From Hyphomonas beringensis (GTDB lineage Bacteria; Pseudomonadota; Alphaproteobacteria; Caulobacterales; Hyphomonadaceae): a DNA stretch of 64,000 nt. The translations under genes and the position numbers were made by a program. Each line of letters starts with the position of its first letter. Position 1 is the first letter of the stretch. Of the stretch, positions 8,217 through 17,944 are shown in pieces. Location: assembly GCF_000682755.1 (NCBI RefSeq), contig NZ_AWFF01000001.1:1-64000 (forward strand), in the 5' to 3' direction. The notes beneath the pieces were generated by a model that saw nothing but the letters and a program-made list of their open reading frames with translations, was not told the origin of the DNA and searched no databases.

Positions 8217-8828
8217 ATGCTGGAACTGAACCTGCCGCAGGAGATCAAGCCCGCCAACCCGCTTGACTGGCAGGCGCTGGGCGACATCACCGCAGAGGCC
8301 TTCTCGGACGATCCCGTCAACCGCTGGATATTTGGCAATGAAGACGCGATCCGGGCCACCTTCCGCCTTCTGGCGCGGGACGTCTATCTGCGGCATGGCC
8401 TCTGTCACATCATCGGGGATGATGCGGCCTCGATGTGGTGCATGCATGATGCGAGCCGCGAGCCGAGCCCGCTCAGCACGCTCAAGCTCGGCTGGTCCCT
8501 TCTCACCAAAGGCTCAAAAGGCGCGCTTGGCCGCGCCATGAAAGCAGGCGACGTGATGGACAAGCATCACCCGAAACAGCCTCACCTCTACCTCTTCACC
8601 ATCGGCACACGGAAGGCTGCGCGCGGCAAAGGCTATGGCAAGCTGCTGATGAGAACGATGCTGGAGGGCGCAGACCGTGACGGCCTGCCCTGCTATCTGG
8701 AAAACTCGAACCCGGACAATACCGGCTTTTACATGAGCCACGGCTTCGAACGCATGCAACTCTTCGAAGTCGGCGAAGGCAGCCCCCCGCTAGAGGCGAT
8801 GTGGCGAGATGCGCGTCCCTCGCAATGA
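8217..8828 (+). CDS. GNAT family N-acetyltransferase
   Basis: A 203-residue GNAT-fold acetyltransferase. The acetyl-CoA pyrophosphate loop is seen as ARGKGYGKLLM at about residues 138-148, and the C-terminal 'NPDNTGFYMSHGFE' is the usual motif B region where the strand and helix close the fold. The substrate is unknown. The stop codon overlaps an ATG (ATGA, 8825-8828) that opens a short frame resembling the start of a carbon-nitrogen hydrolase, so the gene may once have been first in a two-gene operon. It converges with the minus-strand gene at 8879. Confidence 0.85.
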   Translation: MLELNLPQEIKPANPLDWQALGDITAEAFSDDPVNRWIFGNEDAIRATFRLLARDVYLRHGLCHIIGDDAASMWCMHDASREPSPLSTLKLGWSLLTKGSKGALGRAMKAGDVMDKHHPKQPHLYLFTIGTRKAARGKGYGKLLMRTMLEGADRDGLPCYLENSNPDNTGFYMSHGFERMQLFEVGEGSPPLEAMWRDARPSQ

Positions 8829-8911
8829 CCATCACCATCAAAGTCGCAACCGCCCAGTTCGCCTGGGGCGCAGGTCAGCTAGCAGCCGTCACCACTGCGT
8901 TGCCATCTTGA
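8825..8911 (+). pseudogene. possible truncated start of a carbon-nitrogen hydrolase gene
   Basis: An ATG overlapping the stop of the GNAT gene opens a 28-codon frame beginning MTITIKVATAQFAWGAG. The 'KVATAQF' pattern resembles the first beta strand of nitrilase/carbon-nitrogen hydrolase proteins. After about 17 codons the similarity ends, exactly where the antisense gene at 8879 terminates, and the frame stops at 8909-8911. This fits a gene lost by a rearrangement that brought in the DUF3617-like gene. The match rests on a few residues, so chance is possible. Confidence 0.35.
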
Positions 8912-9340
8912 GGAATTGAAAATGGTTGCGGTGCCCTCGCCTGTTTCAACTTCGAAGCTGCTGGAGACGCGCACCAGGTTGAAGGCGTAGTGAACACGTA
9001 GATTCCCGCTTAGCGGCCCGCAAGTGATCTGCGCATCCATTGTGGTCAGATTACCATTGGAACTGAAATTCTCTTCCGAGATCACGCACTGGCGATCAGC
9101 ATATGTCTTGAGGAAGGTCTGATCCACCGCGCTCAGCGAGTTGTTGCTATCGTCGATGCATATTGACCCGCTACTGGTTTCACGCTCGTTCTTGGTGCCG
9201 TCCGGCATCGTCTGAGTCATAAAAGAGGTATCGGTCCAGGCACCTTTACCGAAGTCACCCGATGCCTGGGCCACAGCTGGTAGTCCAGGCAAACCCATGG
9301 CCAGTCCGGCCAACGCCACACCCATGATGGAAGGTCTCAT
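8879..9340 (-). CDS. secreted protein, DUF3617-like
   Basis: A 153-residue protein with a signal peptide (residues 1-25, hydrophobic core GVALAGLAMGLPGLPAVAQA, cleavage after AQA). The mature part has a GAWTDTSFM start, a 'DGTKN' segment, several cysteines (in SICIDD, RQCVIS, ITCGPL and the final GC), and beta-strand-like alternation. This general layout resembles DUF3617, a periplasmic family of unknown function. The similarity is to pattern, not to a strong motif, so the assignment is tentative. It is transcribed alone on the minus strand, 185 bp downstream of guaB on the same strand. Its 3' end coincides with the apparent breakpoint of the nitrilase-like remnant. Confidence 0.6.
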   Translation of the reverse strand: MRPSIMGVALAGLAMGLPGLPAVAQASGDFGKGAWTDTSFMTQTMPDGTKNERETSSGSICIDDSNNSLSAVDQTFLKTYADRQCVISEENFSSNGNLTTMDAQITCGPLSGNLRVHYAFNLVRVSSSFEVETGEGTATIFNSSRWQRSGDGC

Positions 9341-9525
9341 TTATTGCGTCCCCTAAAGCAGTATTGAGCGATCAGACTAGTCGCGGCCTTCACCCCGTCA
9401 AGTCGGATACGCTACCGCCCCATCAGAAAGCTCGGCCTCAACGGCACTCGCACGGCACTCATGGCCAGCTGTGTCCACAGCCTCACCTTCTCGGTTACGC
9501 GGGTCTTGGCGCGGAAACGCTCTGC

Positions 9526-11103
<1,578 letters not shown>

Positions 11104-11107
11104 TCAA

Positions 11108-11521
11108 TCAGTCGACACAGATTGTCGGCGCGGCCTTGCCATCTTCGACGGTGGCATAGCAACCAAACGGGCTGTCGGTGACCTGGCAGGTGCCGGTAAC
11201 GGTCTCGTCTGGCTGGGGCATCGTCTCACCGATATTCAGGCGGCACTGGCCAAGGCAGTCATCATTGTCGGAACAGGTCTTGCCGGCATCGGCATAAGTC
11301 TGCACGCATTGCTGCCAGCCCAGCATGCCATCGCGGCGCACTTCCCCGCCCGCGGCTTCACATTCGGCGCGCTCAGCCGCTGTGGCGAGCTCACCATCAA
11401 AACTGATCTTCTCATATGGGTCAGTGCCGCCGCCATAGGCCTGATCTTCGCCATAGACCTCCTGAAGATAGGCACATCCGGCCAGCAGAAGGAAAGACGC
11501 AAGAAGAAGAACACGGCGCAT
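11108..11521 (-). CDS. lipoprotein of unknown function
   Basis: A 137-residue predicted lipoprotein. The signal MRRVLLLASFLLLAGC ends in a clear lipobox (LLAGC), so Cys16 should be lipidated and the protein anchored in the envelope. The frame is open 26 codons further upstream, but the signal peptide fixes the start at 11521. The mature protein holds seven further cysteines, mostly in a C-terminal block (QQCVQTY, KTCSDNDDCLGQC, GTCQV, GCYAT, TICVD), suggesting a small disulfide-rich domain. No family was recognised. It stands alone upstream of guaB on the same strand, separated by 127 bp that contain the guaB leader. Confidence 0.75.
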   Translation of the reverse strand: MRRVLLLASFLLLAGCAYLQEVYGEDQAYGGGTDPYEKISFDGELATAAERAECEAAGGEVRRDGMLGWQQCVQTYADAGKTCSDNDDCLGQCRLNIGETMPQPDETVTGTCQVTDSPFGCYATVEDGKAAPTICVD

Positions 11522-11786
11522 ATAATGGATTCCTTGGGATGAGGGCAGATCTGGCATCCGCTCCGGAAAATAGCAGATTATGCCGGGTCTACGCGTCAAG
11601 AAAGCGAAAACCTAGCAGCGACAACAGCATCTGCGCACGTGGTACCCCCCGGACAGCGGCGCGCTACCGGGTTGGCACGGTATTAGCATCGGAAAATGGA
11701 ACGATATGAAGACGTGCCGCATAAATACGGTAACCCTCGATTTCATCGGGGTGACAAGTCAGAAGACTAAAGGAAGCACAATAAAC

Positions 11787-12083
11787 ATGGGATCAGCCGC
11801 TGGGATTGAACGCCAAATCATCGGGACATCCAATGTCTCCGTCGATGACGCGATTGAACGCGGCCTGACAGCGGCGCACATCAAATATGGTGCCCCCACC
11901 TGGTTCAATGTCGGCAATGTCCGCGGAATTATCGATAATGGCCGCGTATCCCACTATGAAGTCACGCTGGAACTTGGCTTCGATACGGCTGAAAAAGCCC
12001 CTGAAGCAGGCGACTATTTCCGCTCTGCCTGCCGCGGCAAGCCCCTTCACCGCATGCGCCCCAGCCTGGATGTGCGCTACTAG
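11787..12083 (+). CDS. dodecin-like flavin-binding protein
   Basis: A 98-residue protein. Residues 5-70 match dodecin: the IIGTSNVSVDDAIERGLTAA start corresponds to the strand-helix segment, then WFNVGNVRG, where the Trp and following strand form the flavin site, and HYEVTLELGF as the last strand. Dodecins form hollow dodecamers that bind FMN, riboflavin or other flavins, possibly for storage or protection from photo-reactive flavin. Typical dodecins are about 70 residues; here a basic C-terminal tail of about 28 residues follows. The start ATG at 11787 has a good AAGGAAG upstream. The open frame reaches to 11706, but that part does not match the family. It overlaps rlmE by 4 bp at convergent ends. 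Confidence 0.8.
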   Translation: MGSAAGIERQIIGTSNVSVDDAIERGLTAAHIKYGAPTWFNVGNVRGIIDNGRVSHYEVTLELGFDTAEKAPEAGDYFRSACRGKPLHRMRPSLDVRY

Positions 12084-12787
12084 CCCTTGAAGCCCTTTGC
12101 CACCACGAAGATTTCCGGACTGCCGGCCCGGCTGGCGGGCGGCTTGATATGTTTCACGGTCTTGAAGTGCGCCTTAAGTGTGTCGAGCACATCCTTGGTT
12201 GCGCCGCCCTGAAACACTTTCGAACAGAAATTCCCGCCGGGCGCGAGGTGCTCAATGGCAAACGCCACGGCCATCTCGACCAAGGCAACAGTGCGCAAAT
12301 GGTCCGTTTGCTTGTGGCCCGTCGTATTGGCCGCCATGTCTGACAGGACGAGGTCCGGTTTCCCGGTCAGCCCCTTCAGCAGCTCGGCCACATCGTCGGC
12401 TTCGGTTGCATCTCCCAGCACGATATAAGCGCCCGGCACCGGTTCCACCGGCAGCAAGTCAATTCCGGCAACTTCACTCGCACCCTTCTCGACCGCTACC
12501 TGCAGCCAGCCTCCCGGCGCACAGCCAAGATCGACCACCCGCTGGCCTTTGCGCAGCAGGCCTATTTTCTCGTCAATTTCGAGCAGCTTGTACGCCGCTC
12601 GCGCACGATAGCCTTCATCCTTGGCCTTGCGGACATAGGGGTCCTGCAACTGGCGCTCGATCCAGCGCTTTGAGCTTTCATTCTTGGCCCGGTGCGCCGT
12701 TACCTTGCGCTCATTCATCTGGCGGCCAGATGTGTTTTTGTCCGTCTTGCCAGGGCCCTTCCAGCGGCGCTTGTTATCATCCGGCAT
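12080..12787 (-). CDS. rlmE: 23S rRNA (uridine-2552-2'-O) methyltransferase
   Basis: A 235-residue FtsJ/RrmJ-type enzyme that methylates the 2'-OH of U2552 in the 23S rRNA A loop, aiding late assembly of the 50S subunit. The SAM motif DLGCAPGGW lies at 86-94, and the catalytic tetrad K67-D150-K190-E225 is complete (RAAYKL, LSDMA, SKVFQG, SPEIFVV). The N-terminal 45 residues are basic and longer than in E. coli RlmE. The start MPDDNKRR lies inside the end of the ppx gene (11-bp overlap), so the two are coupled. Its convergent neighbour is the dodecin gene. Confidence 0.94.
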   Translation of the reverse strand: MPDDNKRRWKGPGKTDKNTSGRQMNERKVTAHRAKNESSKRWIERQLQDPYVRKAKDEGYRARAAYKLLEIDEKIGLLRKGQRVVDLGCAPGGWLQVAVEKGASEVAGIDLLPVEPVPGAYIVLGDATEADDVAELLKGLTGKPDLVLSDMAANTTGHKQTDHLRTVALVEMAVAFAIEHLAPGGNFCSKVFQGGATKDVLDTLKAHFKTVKHIKPPASRAGSPEIFVVAKGFKG

Positions 12788-13934
12788 GTCCAGCTTCTCC
12801 GCTATTCGTATTAGATGTAGATGCCTGGGCCGTTTCATGGCCTGCCTCGCCGGCCTTCTTGCCACCGCGCCCGCCACGGCGTTTTCGGCGCGGTTTCTTC
12901 TGGCCGTACATCATGCTCAGCAACAGGCCTTCTCTCAGGCCCCGGTCACCAACCCGCATGCGCCCGGCCGGGAAGGACGTCCATAGGGATTCCAGGATCG
13001 CACAGCCTGCCAGCATCAACCCGGCACGCTCTTCCCCAATCGTCGGCAGCGCCGCACGGCCTTCCGGCCCGGACTCCACCAGCAGGCGCAGAACATCCTG
13101 CCCTGACTTTCGGCTCAGCCAGGTGCCGTCCACACGGTCCCGGCGATAGCGGTCCAGCTTCAGGTGCACCCCTGCAAGACATGTCACCGTGCCAGACGTG
13201 CCAATCAGATGCGCGCCGCGCTGGCCCATGGCAGACCGTATGGCGGGCGTCCCCTGCCAGGCATCAATCACGCCCGTGCAGTGTTCCATCATTGCGGTGT
13301 AGGATTCTGTCTCAGGCAAATGCGCGAAGGCCTCGGTCAGTGTCACGACGCCCAGCGGCAGGCTCGTCCAGTTCTGGATCGGCGCGCGATGGATCAGCCC
13401 TTTCAGGCCATTGGCCCGCGCCATCTCGGCATTCAGCCAAGACAATTCAGTTGAGCCGCCGCCAATATCCACGACCAGCACGGATGGTGCATCTCCGCCG
13501 ATCAGGTCATGACAGCCAATGCTGGCCAGCCGGGCCTCTTCCTTGGCACCGATGATCTTGAAGGTCAGACCGGTTTCCTCATGCACGCGCTGGATGAAGT
13601 CCGGGCCGTTCTCGGCCTTGCGGCAGGCTTCCGTCGCAATGCAGCGGACCTTGCCGACGCCGTGGGATTTCAGTTTCCGACGGATTGCGTGCATCGCATC
13701 CATGGCGCGCTCAATGGAGGCATCGGACAGGCGGCCCGTCTCGTGCAGGCCCTCCCCCAGTCTTGCGATCTGGGAATGCGAATCGACCACACGGAAAGTC
13801 TTCCCGTGCGGCGCTGCCACCAGCAGGCGGCAATTATTTGTCCCAAGATCTACGGCAGCATACAGCTCCGAGGCCTTGGCGGGGCGCGGTCGGCCGCGAT
13901 TACCGCGCCGTCCCGCTGCTTTTTTGTCAGCCAT
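12777..13934 (-). CDS. Ppx/GppA-type phosphatase
   Basis: A 385-residue member of the exopolyphosphatase/guanosine pentaphosphatase family of the ASKHA fold. The phosphate-1 motif (YAAVDLGTNNCRLLV, residues about 23-38), the 'VVDIGGGSTEL' phosphate-2 block and 'LIGTSGTVTCLAG' are all present. It probably hydrolyses polyphosphate or pppGpp; sequence alone does not decide which. The C-terminal 40 residues are rich in Arg, Lys and Gly (KKPRRKRRGGRGGKK), perhaps for binding RNA or polyphosphate. The ATG of MADKKAAGRR is preferred over an in-frame ATG ten codons upstream. It overlaps rlmE by 11 bp and is divergent from hspQ. A PPK2-family polyphosphate kinase also occurs in this window at 57459. 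Confidence 0.88.
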   Translation of the reverse strand: MADKKAAGRRGNRGRPRPAKASELYAAVDLGTNNCRLLVAAPHGKTFRVVDSHSQIARLGEGLHETGRLSDASIERAMDAMHAIRRKLKSHGVGKVRCIATEACRKAENGPDFIQRVHEETGLTFKIIGAKEEARLASIGCHDLIGGDAPSVLVVDIGGGSTELSWLNAEMARANGLKGLIHRAPIQNWTSLPLGVVTLTEAFAHLPETESYTAMMEHCTGVIDAWQGTPAIRSAMGQRGAHLIGTSGTVTCLAGVHLKLDRYRRDRVDGTWLSRKSGQDVLRLLVESGPEGRAALPTIGEERAGLMLAGCAILESLWTSFPAGRMRVGDRGLREGLLLSMMYGQKKPRRKRRGGRGGKKAGEAGHETAQASTSNTNSGEAGHAG

Positions 13935-13985
13935 AGTGTGGCCCAAATTTATGTCTTGTTGCATGGTGTACCACAGGAGCGGGAA

Positions 13986-14438
13986 ATGGCCAGACGCACA
14001 TCTCTCTTCGGGTGGCTGCGACGCAGCAAAAAGAACGGAGGTCGCAAGACCTCTGAAGGCGCCCTATTGCTCGATAAACCCGTCAATCCTGACCATCGTT
14101 ACAATGACGTGACCCCCCTGGTCGCCAAGTTCCAGATCGGCCAGGTTGTGCGCCACCGGCACTTCCCTTTCCGGGGCATCATCTTTGACGTGGATCCTGT
14201 ATTTGCGAATACAGAAGACTGGTATGAATCCATCCCGGAAGAAGTGCGCCCCCGCAAGGATCAGCCCTTCTACCACCTGTTCGCGGAGAATGAGCGCACG
14301 CACTATGTCGCTTACGTCTCTGAGCAGAATCTGGTGCCGGACGAGTCAGACACGCCGCTCAACCATCCGGACATTCCGGAATGGTTCGACATGACCCCGC
14401 GTGGCACCTACGAACTGAAAAAAGGCGTCGCCAACTAG
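13986..14438 (+). CDS. hspQ: HspQ (YccV-like) heat shock protein, N-terminally extended
   Basis: A 150-residue protein. Residues about 47-125 match HspQ: FQIGQVVRHRHFPFRGIIFDVDP, the 'QPFYHLFAE' block and 'YVAYVSEQNL'. In enterobacteria HspQ is a hemimethylated DNA-binding protein and a Lon specificity factor. The usual length is about 105 residues, so this protein carries about 45 extra N-terminal residues that are very basic (MARRTSLFGWLRRSKKNGGRK). The start at 13986 has an AGGAG in front of it, and the frame is open much further upstream only as antisense to ppx. It diverges from ppx with a 51-bp gap and ends 30 bp before the convergent permease gene. Confidence 0.85.
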   Translation: MARRTSLFGWLRRSKKNGGRKTSEGALLLDKPVNPDHRYNDVTPLVAKFQIGQVVRHRHFPFRGIIFDVDPVFANTEDWYESIPEEVRPRKDQPFYHLFAENERTHYVAYVSEQNLVPDESDTPLNHPDIPEWFDMTPRGTYELKKGVAN

Positions 14439-14468
14439 GCTGGCCGGCCTCACGCCAAGCTGTAATAT

Positions 14469-16244
14469 TCAGTGCAGATAGAACATGTAGATCGCCAGGC
14501 TCGTTGCCAGGCCGACCATCAGATTCATTGGCACCCCGATCTTCAGGAAGTCAGAGAAGCGGTAATTGCCTGCCGCGTGCACAATCGTATTCGTCTGATA
14601 GCCGATCGGGGAGGCAAAGCTCGCACTTGCCCCGAACATGACCGCCACGACCAGGGCGCGCGGATCGATCCCCAACTGGCCGCCCACAGCGATTACCAGC
14701 GGGGTCATGATGACGGCCACAGCAGTATTGGTCACCACTTCCGTCAGGCCGGAGGTCAGTAGGTAGATCAACAGCACCAGCCAGAATGGCGACGCCATCC
14801 TCAGCACAGGCTCCAGCCCGCTGACCAGCGCCTCGACACCGCCCGCAGACTGCAGCCCCTCCCCGACCATCAGCATCGCCACAATCAGCGCCAGGACGCT
14901 TGCATCCATCGCTTCAAAGGCATCGTTCAGCGTCAGACAGCCAAAGGCCAGCACGGCTCCCACACCGATCATGGAGGTAATCAACAGCGGCACGCCCAGC
15001 ACGGCAGACGACAGGATCACCGCCAACAGGATCGCAATCGCCAAGGGCCCACGCTTGCGGCGGAACGGCTCCACTTTCAGCGACCGGTCGATTACCAGCC
15101 CGCTTGACGTTGCCAGATCTCTCAGCTCCACCTCAGTGCCATCGATGATCATGCGGTCTCCGGCCTTGAGGCGCGCATTTGCCAGGTTTGGCCCCGGTAG
15201 GCTGCCGAACCGGGTCAGTCCGCGCACCGTCACCGCATGACGTGACAGGTATGACATGTCGGAAATGCGCCGCCCGATATTCGGATCGTTCGGCGTTACA
15301 GTTGCATGAGCATGTTCTTCTTCGCCCGCTTCATGCTGGCGAAGCTTGATGCCAATCCGGAACAGACCGCTATCGATCAGCGTGATCAGCTCCTCCAGAT
15401 TGGCCCTCAGGGTAATACGGTCACCCGCTTTCAGCTCCGCGCCCTCCTGGGTGATGGCCAAGCGCTGATTTCCCCGGTTCAGAGAGACGATGTTGATACC
15501 CTTCTTGGTCAGTTCCGGCACGGCCTCTGCCAGCTTGCCTTCTGCCGCAGAGTCTTCACGGACAAACACATCCGTCAGATAGGAGGTATCCAGCGCCAGC
15601 GCCTTCACATCGCCCTGCTCTTTCGGCAGTAACAACCAGCCGAGCCCCAGAAGCATCGCAATCCCGCAGGCAAAGGTCACAAGCCCCACAGGCGTGATCT
15701 CGAAAATCGTGAACCGCTCCAGTCCGCTCTCGTGCGCCACACCGGCGACCAGCAAGTTCGTGGACGTCCCGATCAGCGTGCATGTGCCGCCAAGGATCGA
15801 AATATACGATAGCGGGATGAGCAGCTTCTTCTCGGAAATCTTCAGCCGCTGGGCCAGCTCGATCACAATCGGCAGCAGGATGACGACCACGGCCGTATTG
15901 TTCACAAAGGCCGAGGCAATCGAAACGGTCGCGCCCAGTAACAGCAACGCCCCCATCGTGGACGTATCGGCCACTTTCAGCACCGTCGCCGCCAGGGCAT
16001 CCAGCACACCGGTCCGCCTGAGAGAGGCGGCCAGAATGAACATCGCCCCGATCGTGATTGGCGCGCTATTGGAGAACGCAGACGCAATGCCGTCCTGGTT
16101 CAGATAGCCAAGCAACAGGAAACTTGCTGCCCCGATCAGTGCCAAGGCTGCTGCGGGCAGCAATTCCAGGAAAAAGCCTACAAACATCAGCGCCAGAATG
16201 CTGAGGGAAATCAGGGCAGCATGCTCTGAAAGAAACAGCTCCAT
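14469..16244 (-). CDS. SLC13-family permease with RCK/TrkA-C domains
   Basis: A 591-residue inner-membrane transporter of the DASS/SLC13 (CitM-like) family. About ten to twelve hydrophobic segments are visible (for example ISLSILALMFVGFFLEL, VVILLPIVIELA, LLIYLLTSGLTEV). Between the two halves of the membrane domain lies a hydrophilic insert (about 215-380) with two TrkA-C-like domains ('ELKAGDRITLRANLEELITLI' and 'RLKAGDRMIIDGTEVELRDLA'), which bind regulatory ligands in related permeases. The 'NTAVVVILLP' and 'VTNTAVAVIMTPL' SNT-like motifs mark the Na+/anion site. Substrates may be dicarboxylates, sulfate or similar anions; the sequence does not decide. It follows hldE on the same strand at 81 bp. 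Confidence 0.88.
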   Translation of the reverse strand: MELFLSEHAALISLSILALMFVGFFLELLPAAALALIGAASFLLLGYLNQDGIASAFSNSAPITIGAMFILAASLRRTGVLDALAATVLKVADTSTMGALLLLGATVSIASAFVNNTAVVVILLPIVIELAQRLKISEKKLLIPLSYISILGGTCTLIGTSTNLLVAGVAHESGLERFTIFEITPVGLVTFACGIAMLLGLGWLLLPKEQGDVKALALDTSYLTDVFVREDSAAEGKLAEAVPELTKKGINIVSLNRGNQRLAITQEGAELKAGDRITLRANLEELITLIDSGLFRIGIKLRQHEAGEEEHAHATVTPNDPNIGRRISDMSYLSRHAVTVRGLTRFGSLPGPNLANARLKAGDRMIIDGTEVELRDLATSSGLVIDRSLKVEPFRRKRGPLAIAILLAVILSSAVLGVPLLITSMIGVGAVLAFGCLTLNDAFEAMDASVLALIVAMLMVGEGLQSAGGVEALVSGLEPVLRMASPFWLVLLIYLLTSGLTEVVTNTAVAVIMTPLVIAVGGQLGIDPRALVVAVMFGASASFASPIGYQTNTIVHAAGNYRFSDFLKIGVPMNLMVGLATSLAIYMFYLH

Positions 16245-16325
16245 ATGGGCGATCCTGTAGTAAAACTTCCAGTGACAACGCCCGCCTATCGCGCTGGTTG
16301 CATTAGACGGTACAGCTTTTCAGGC

Positions 16326-17786
16326 CTATTTCGTCTGGGCCCGCTCAATCGCCGCTGTGGTTGACTGGCCATCGACCAGCGGAACGATATGCACACTGCC
16401 GCCGCGTGCCTGAACAATGTCAGCCCCGACAATCGTGTCGATGGAATAATCTCCGCCCTTGACCAGCAAATCCGGCTGCAGCGCCTCAATCAGGTTCAGC
16501 GGCGTGTCTTCCTCAAACACAACGACCGCATCCACCGCCGTCAAGCCGGAAAGAACGCGCGCCCGAGAGTCGGCATTGTTGACCGGCCGGGACGGCCCTT
16601 TCAGGCGAGATACCGAAGCATCCGAATTCAGCCCCACCACGAGGCGGCCGCAACGCGACTTCGCCTCTTCCAGCACGCGCAGATGTCCAGGGTGGAGGAT
16701 ATCAAAACAGCCATTGGTAAACCCGACCGTCAGGCCAGTATCACGCCAGGCTTCCACTTGGGCCTTCGCCGCGTCCAGAGACAGATAGCTGACACCGCCA
16801 TTGCGCAGGCCCATCAGCAACGCGGTCTCCAGCTCCGCCGCGGACACCGTAGCTGTCCCTGCCTTGCCGACGGCAATGCCAGAGGCTGCAATCGCCAGGC
16901 TCACGGCATCTGACAGGCTCGCCCCACCTGCGAGCCCCAGCGCCAGAGCGGCAATGCTCGTATCGCCCGCGCCGGAGACGTCATACACTTCACGCGCCTG
17001 CCCGCTATGATGCTGCGGGGCGTCTCCTTCCTCGGCAAAGCTCATGCCCTTGGCAGCGCGTGTCACGACAACGGATTTTGCCGGCAATACGGATTGCGCG
17101 GCTGTCAGCGCGGTTTCGATCTCCTGATCCGACTCCACCGGCAGGCCCAGCGCAATTGCCAATTCGCTCGCATTCGGCTTCAGCAGGTCTACCGCGCCAT
17201 AGCGCGCAAAATCCCGCCCTTTCGGGTCGGCGATCACGGGCACGCCATTTTCTGCGCCAGCCTTCAGCGCGGCGGCGATCACACCATCCGTCACGGCGCC
17301 CTTGGCATAGTCTGACAGGATGATCACGGCAGCATTCGCCGCCTCATCCGCAATGGAGGCAATCAGCTCAGCCTCGGATGCGGGATCGATCGTGGCTGTG
17401 TCCTCGGCGTCCACGCGCAGCAATTGCTGTCCCCCAGCCACAAAGCGCGTCTTCAGCGTCGTGCTGCGCCCGCGCATGGCGATCAGGTCGGCTTCAATGC
17501 CCTCGATATTGCCCAGCAATTCGGCCAGCTCCCGCCCCTCGGCATCATCCCCGACAACGCCCAGAAGGCTCGCAGACATACCAAGAGACGACAGGTTGCG
17601 CGCCACATTCCCCGCGCCGCCCGGCATGGCGGCTTCACGCGCCCGCCGCATGATCGGCACCGGCGCTTCCGGGGAAATCCGCGTGACGCTGCCATAGACG
17701 AATCGATCCAGCATCACGTCGCCAACACATACTACGCGCTTGCCAGAAGCGGCCCGGATCAGACCTGTTAGGGGTCCACCTGTCAT
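16326..17786 (-). CDS. hldE: bifunctional heptose 7-phosphate kinase/heptose 1-phosphate adenylyltransferase
   Basis: A 486-residue HldE (RfaE) making ADP-heptose for the LPS core: the N-terminal PfkB-family kinase adds the 1-phosphate to D-glycero-beta-D-manno-heptose 7-phosphate, and the C-terminal nucleotidyltransferase adds AMP after the GmhB step. The kinase half shows the PfkB signature with GAGDTSIAALA near residue 265. The second half contains GFTNGCFDILHPGHL (about 350), the nucleotidyltransferase HxGH motif, and the 'RLKGPSRPVN' block. Full length is typical. It lies upstream of the SLC13 permease on the same strand. An LPS heptose core suggests a Gram-negative cell envelope with inner-core heptose. 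Confidence 0.94.
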   Translation of the reverse strand: MTGGPLTGLIRAASGKRVVCVGDVMLDRFVYGSVTRISPEAPVPIMRRAREAAMPGGAGNVARNLSSLGMSASLLGVVGDDAEGRELAELLGNIEGIEADLIAMRGRSTTLKTRFVAGGQQLLRVDAEDTATIDPASEAELIASIADEAANAAVIILSDYAKGAVTDGVIAAALKAGAENGVPVIADPKGRDFARYGAVDLLKPNASELAIALGLPVESDQEIETALTAAQSVLPAKSVVVTRAAKGMSFAEEGDAPQHHSGQAREVYDVSGAGDTSIAALALGLAGGASLSDAVSLAIAASGIAVGKAGTATVSAAELETALLMGLRNGGVSYLSLDAAKAQVEAWRDTGLTVGFTNGCFDILHPGHLRVLEEAKSRCGRLVVGLNSDASVSRLKGPSRPVNNADSRARVLSGLTAVDAVVVFEEDTPLNLIEALQPDLLVKGGDYSIDTIVGADIVQARGGSVHIVPLVDGQSTTAAIERAQTK

Positions 17787-17882
17787 GACGTCTACCTGTC
17801 TTTACGGGTGGGTGATTCCACGCCTTCTGGTCCACCTATAACCGCGCAGACACAGGGGCGGAAGGCTAAGCGGTGATAAGCT

Positions 17883-17912
17883 TGATCCAGTTGGCTGGTT
17901 CACGCGTAAAGA
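17883..17912 (+). promoter_or_regulatory. RpoE-ChrR (ECF11)-type promoter for the photolyase operon
   Basis: TGATCC at 17883-17888 and TAAAGA at 17907-17912 are separated by exactly 18 bases. This matches the consensus I recall for Rhodobacter RpoE under ChrR control (TGATCC, about N18, then a TAA-rich -10). It lies 33 bases before the GTG start of the photolyase gene, with an expected transcript start near 17918-17920. The operon content (photolyase, Cfa-like enzyme) is the kind regulated by singlet-oxygen sigma factors. The promoter is inferred; the sigma factor is not in this window. Confidence 0.65.
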
Positions 17913-17944
17913 CAACGCAACACCCGATAAGACTTGAGGAAATC

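Noticed and set aside
17873-17944. Upstream ATG as photolyase start
   Set aside because: It lies before the probable promoter -35 box and has no homology; GTG at 17945 has a ribosome binding site and begins the photolyase fold.
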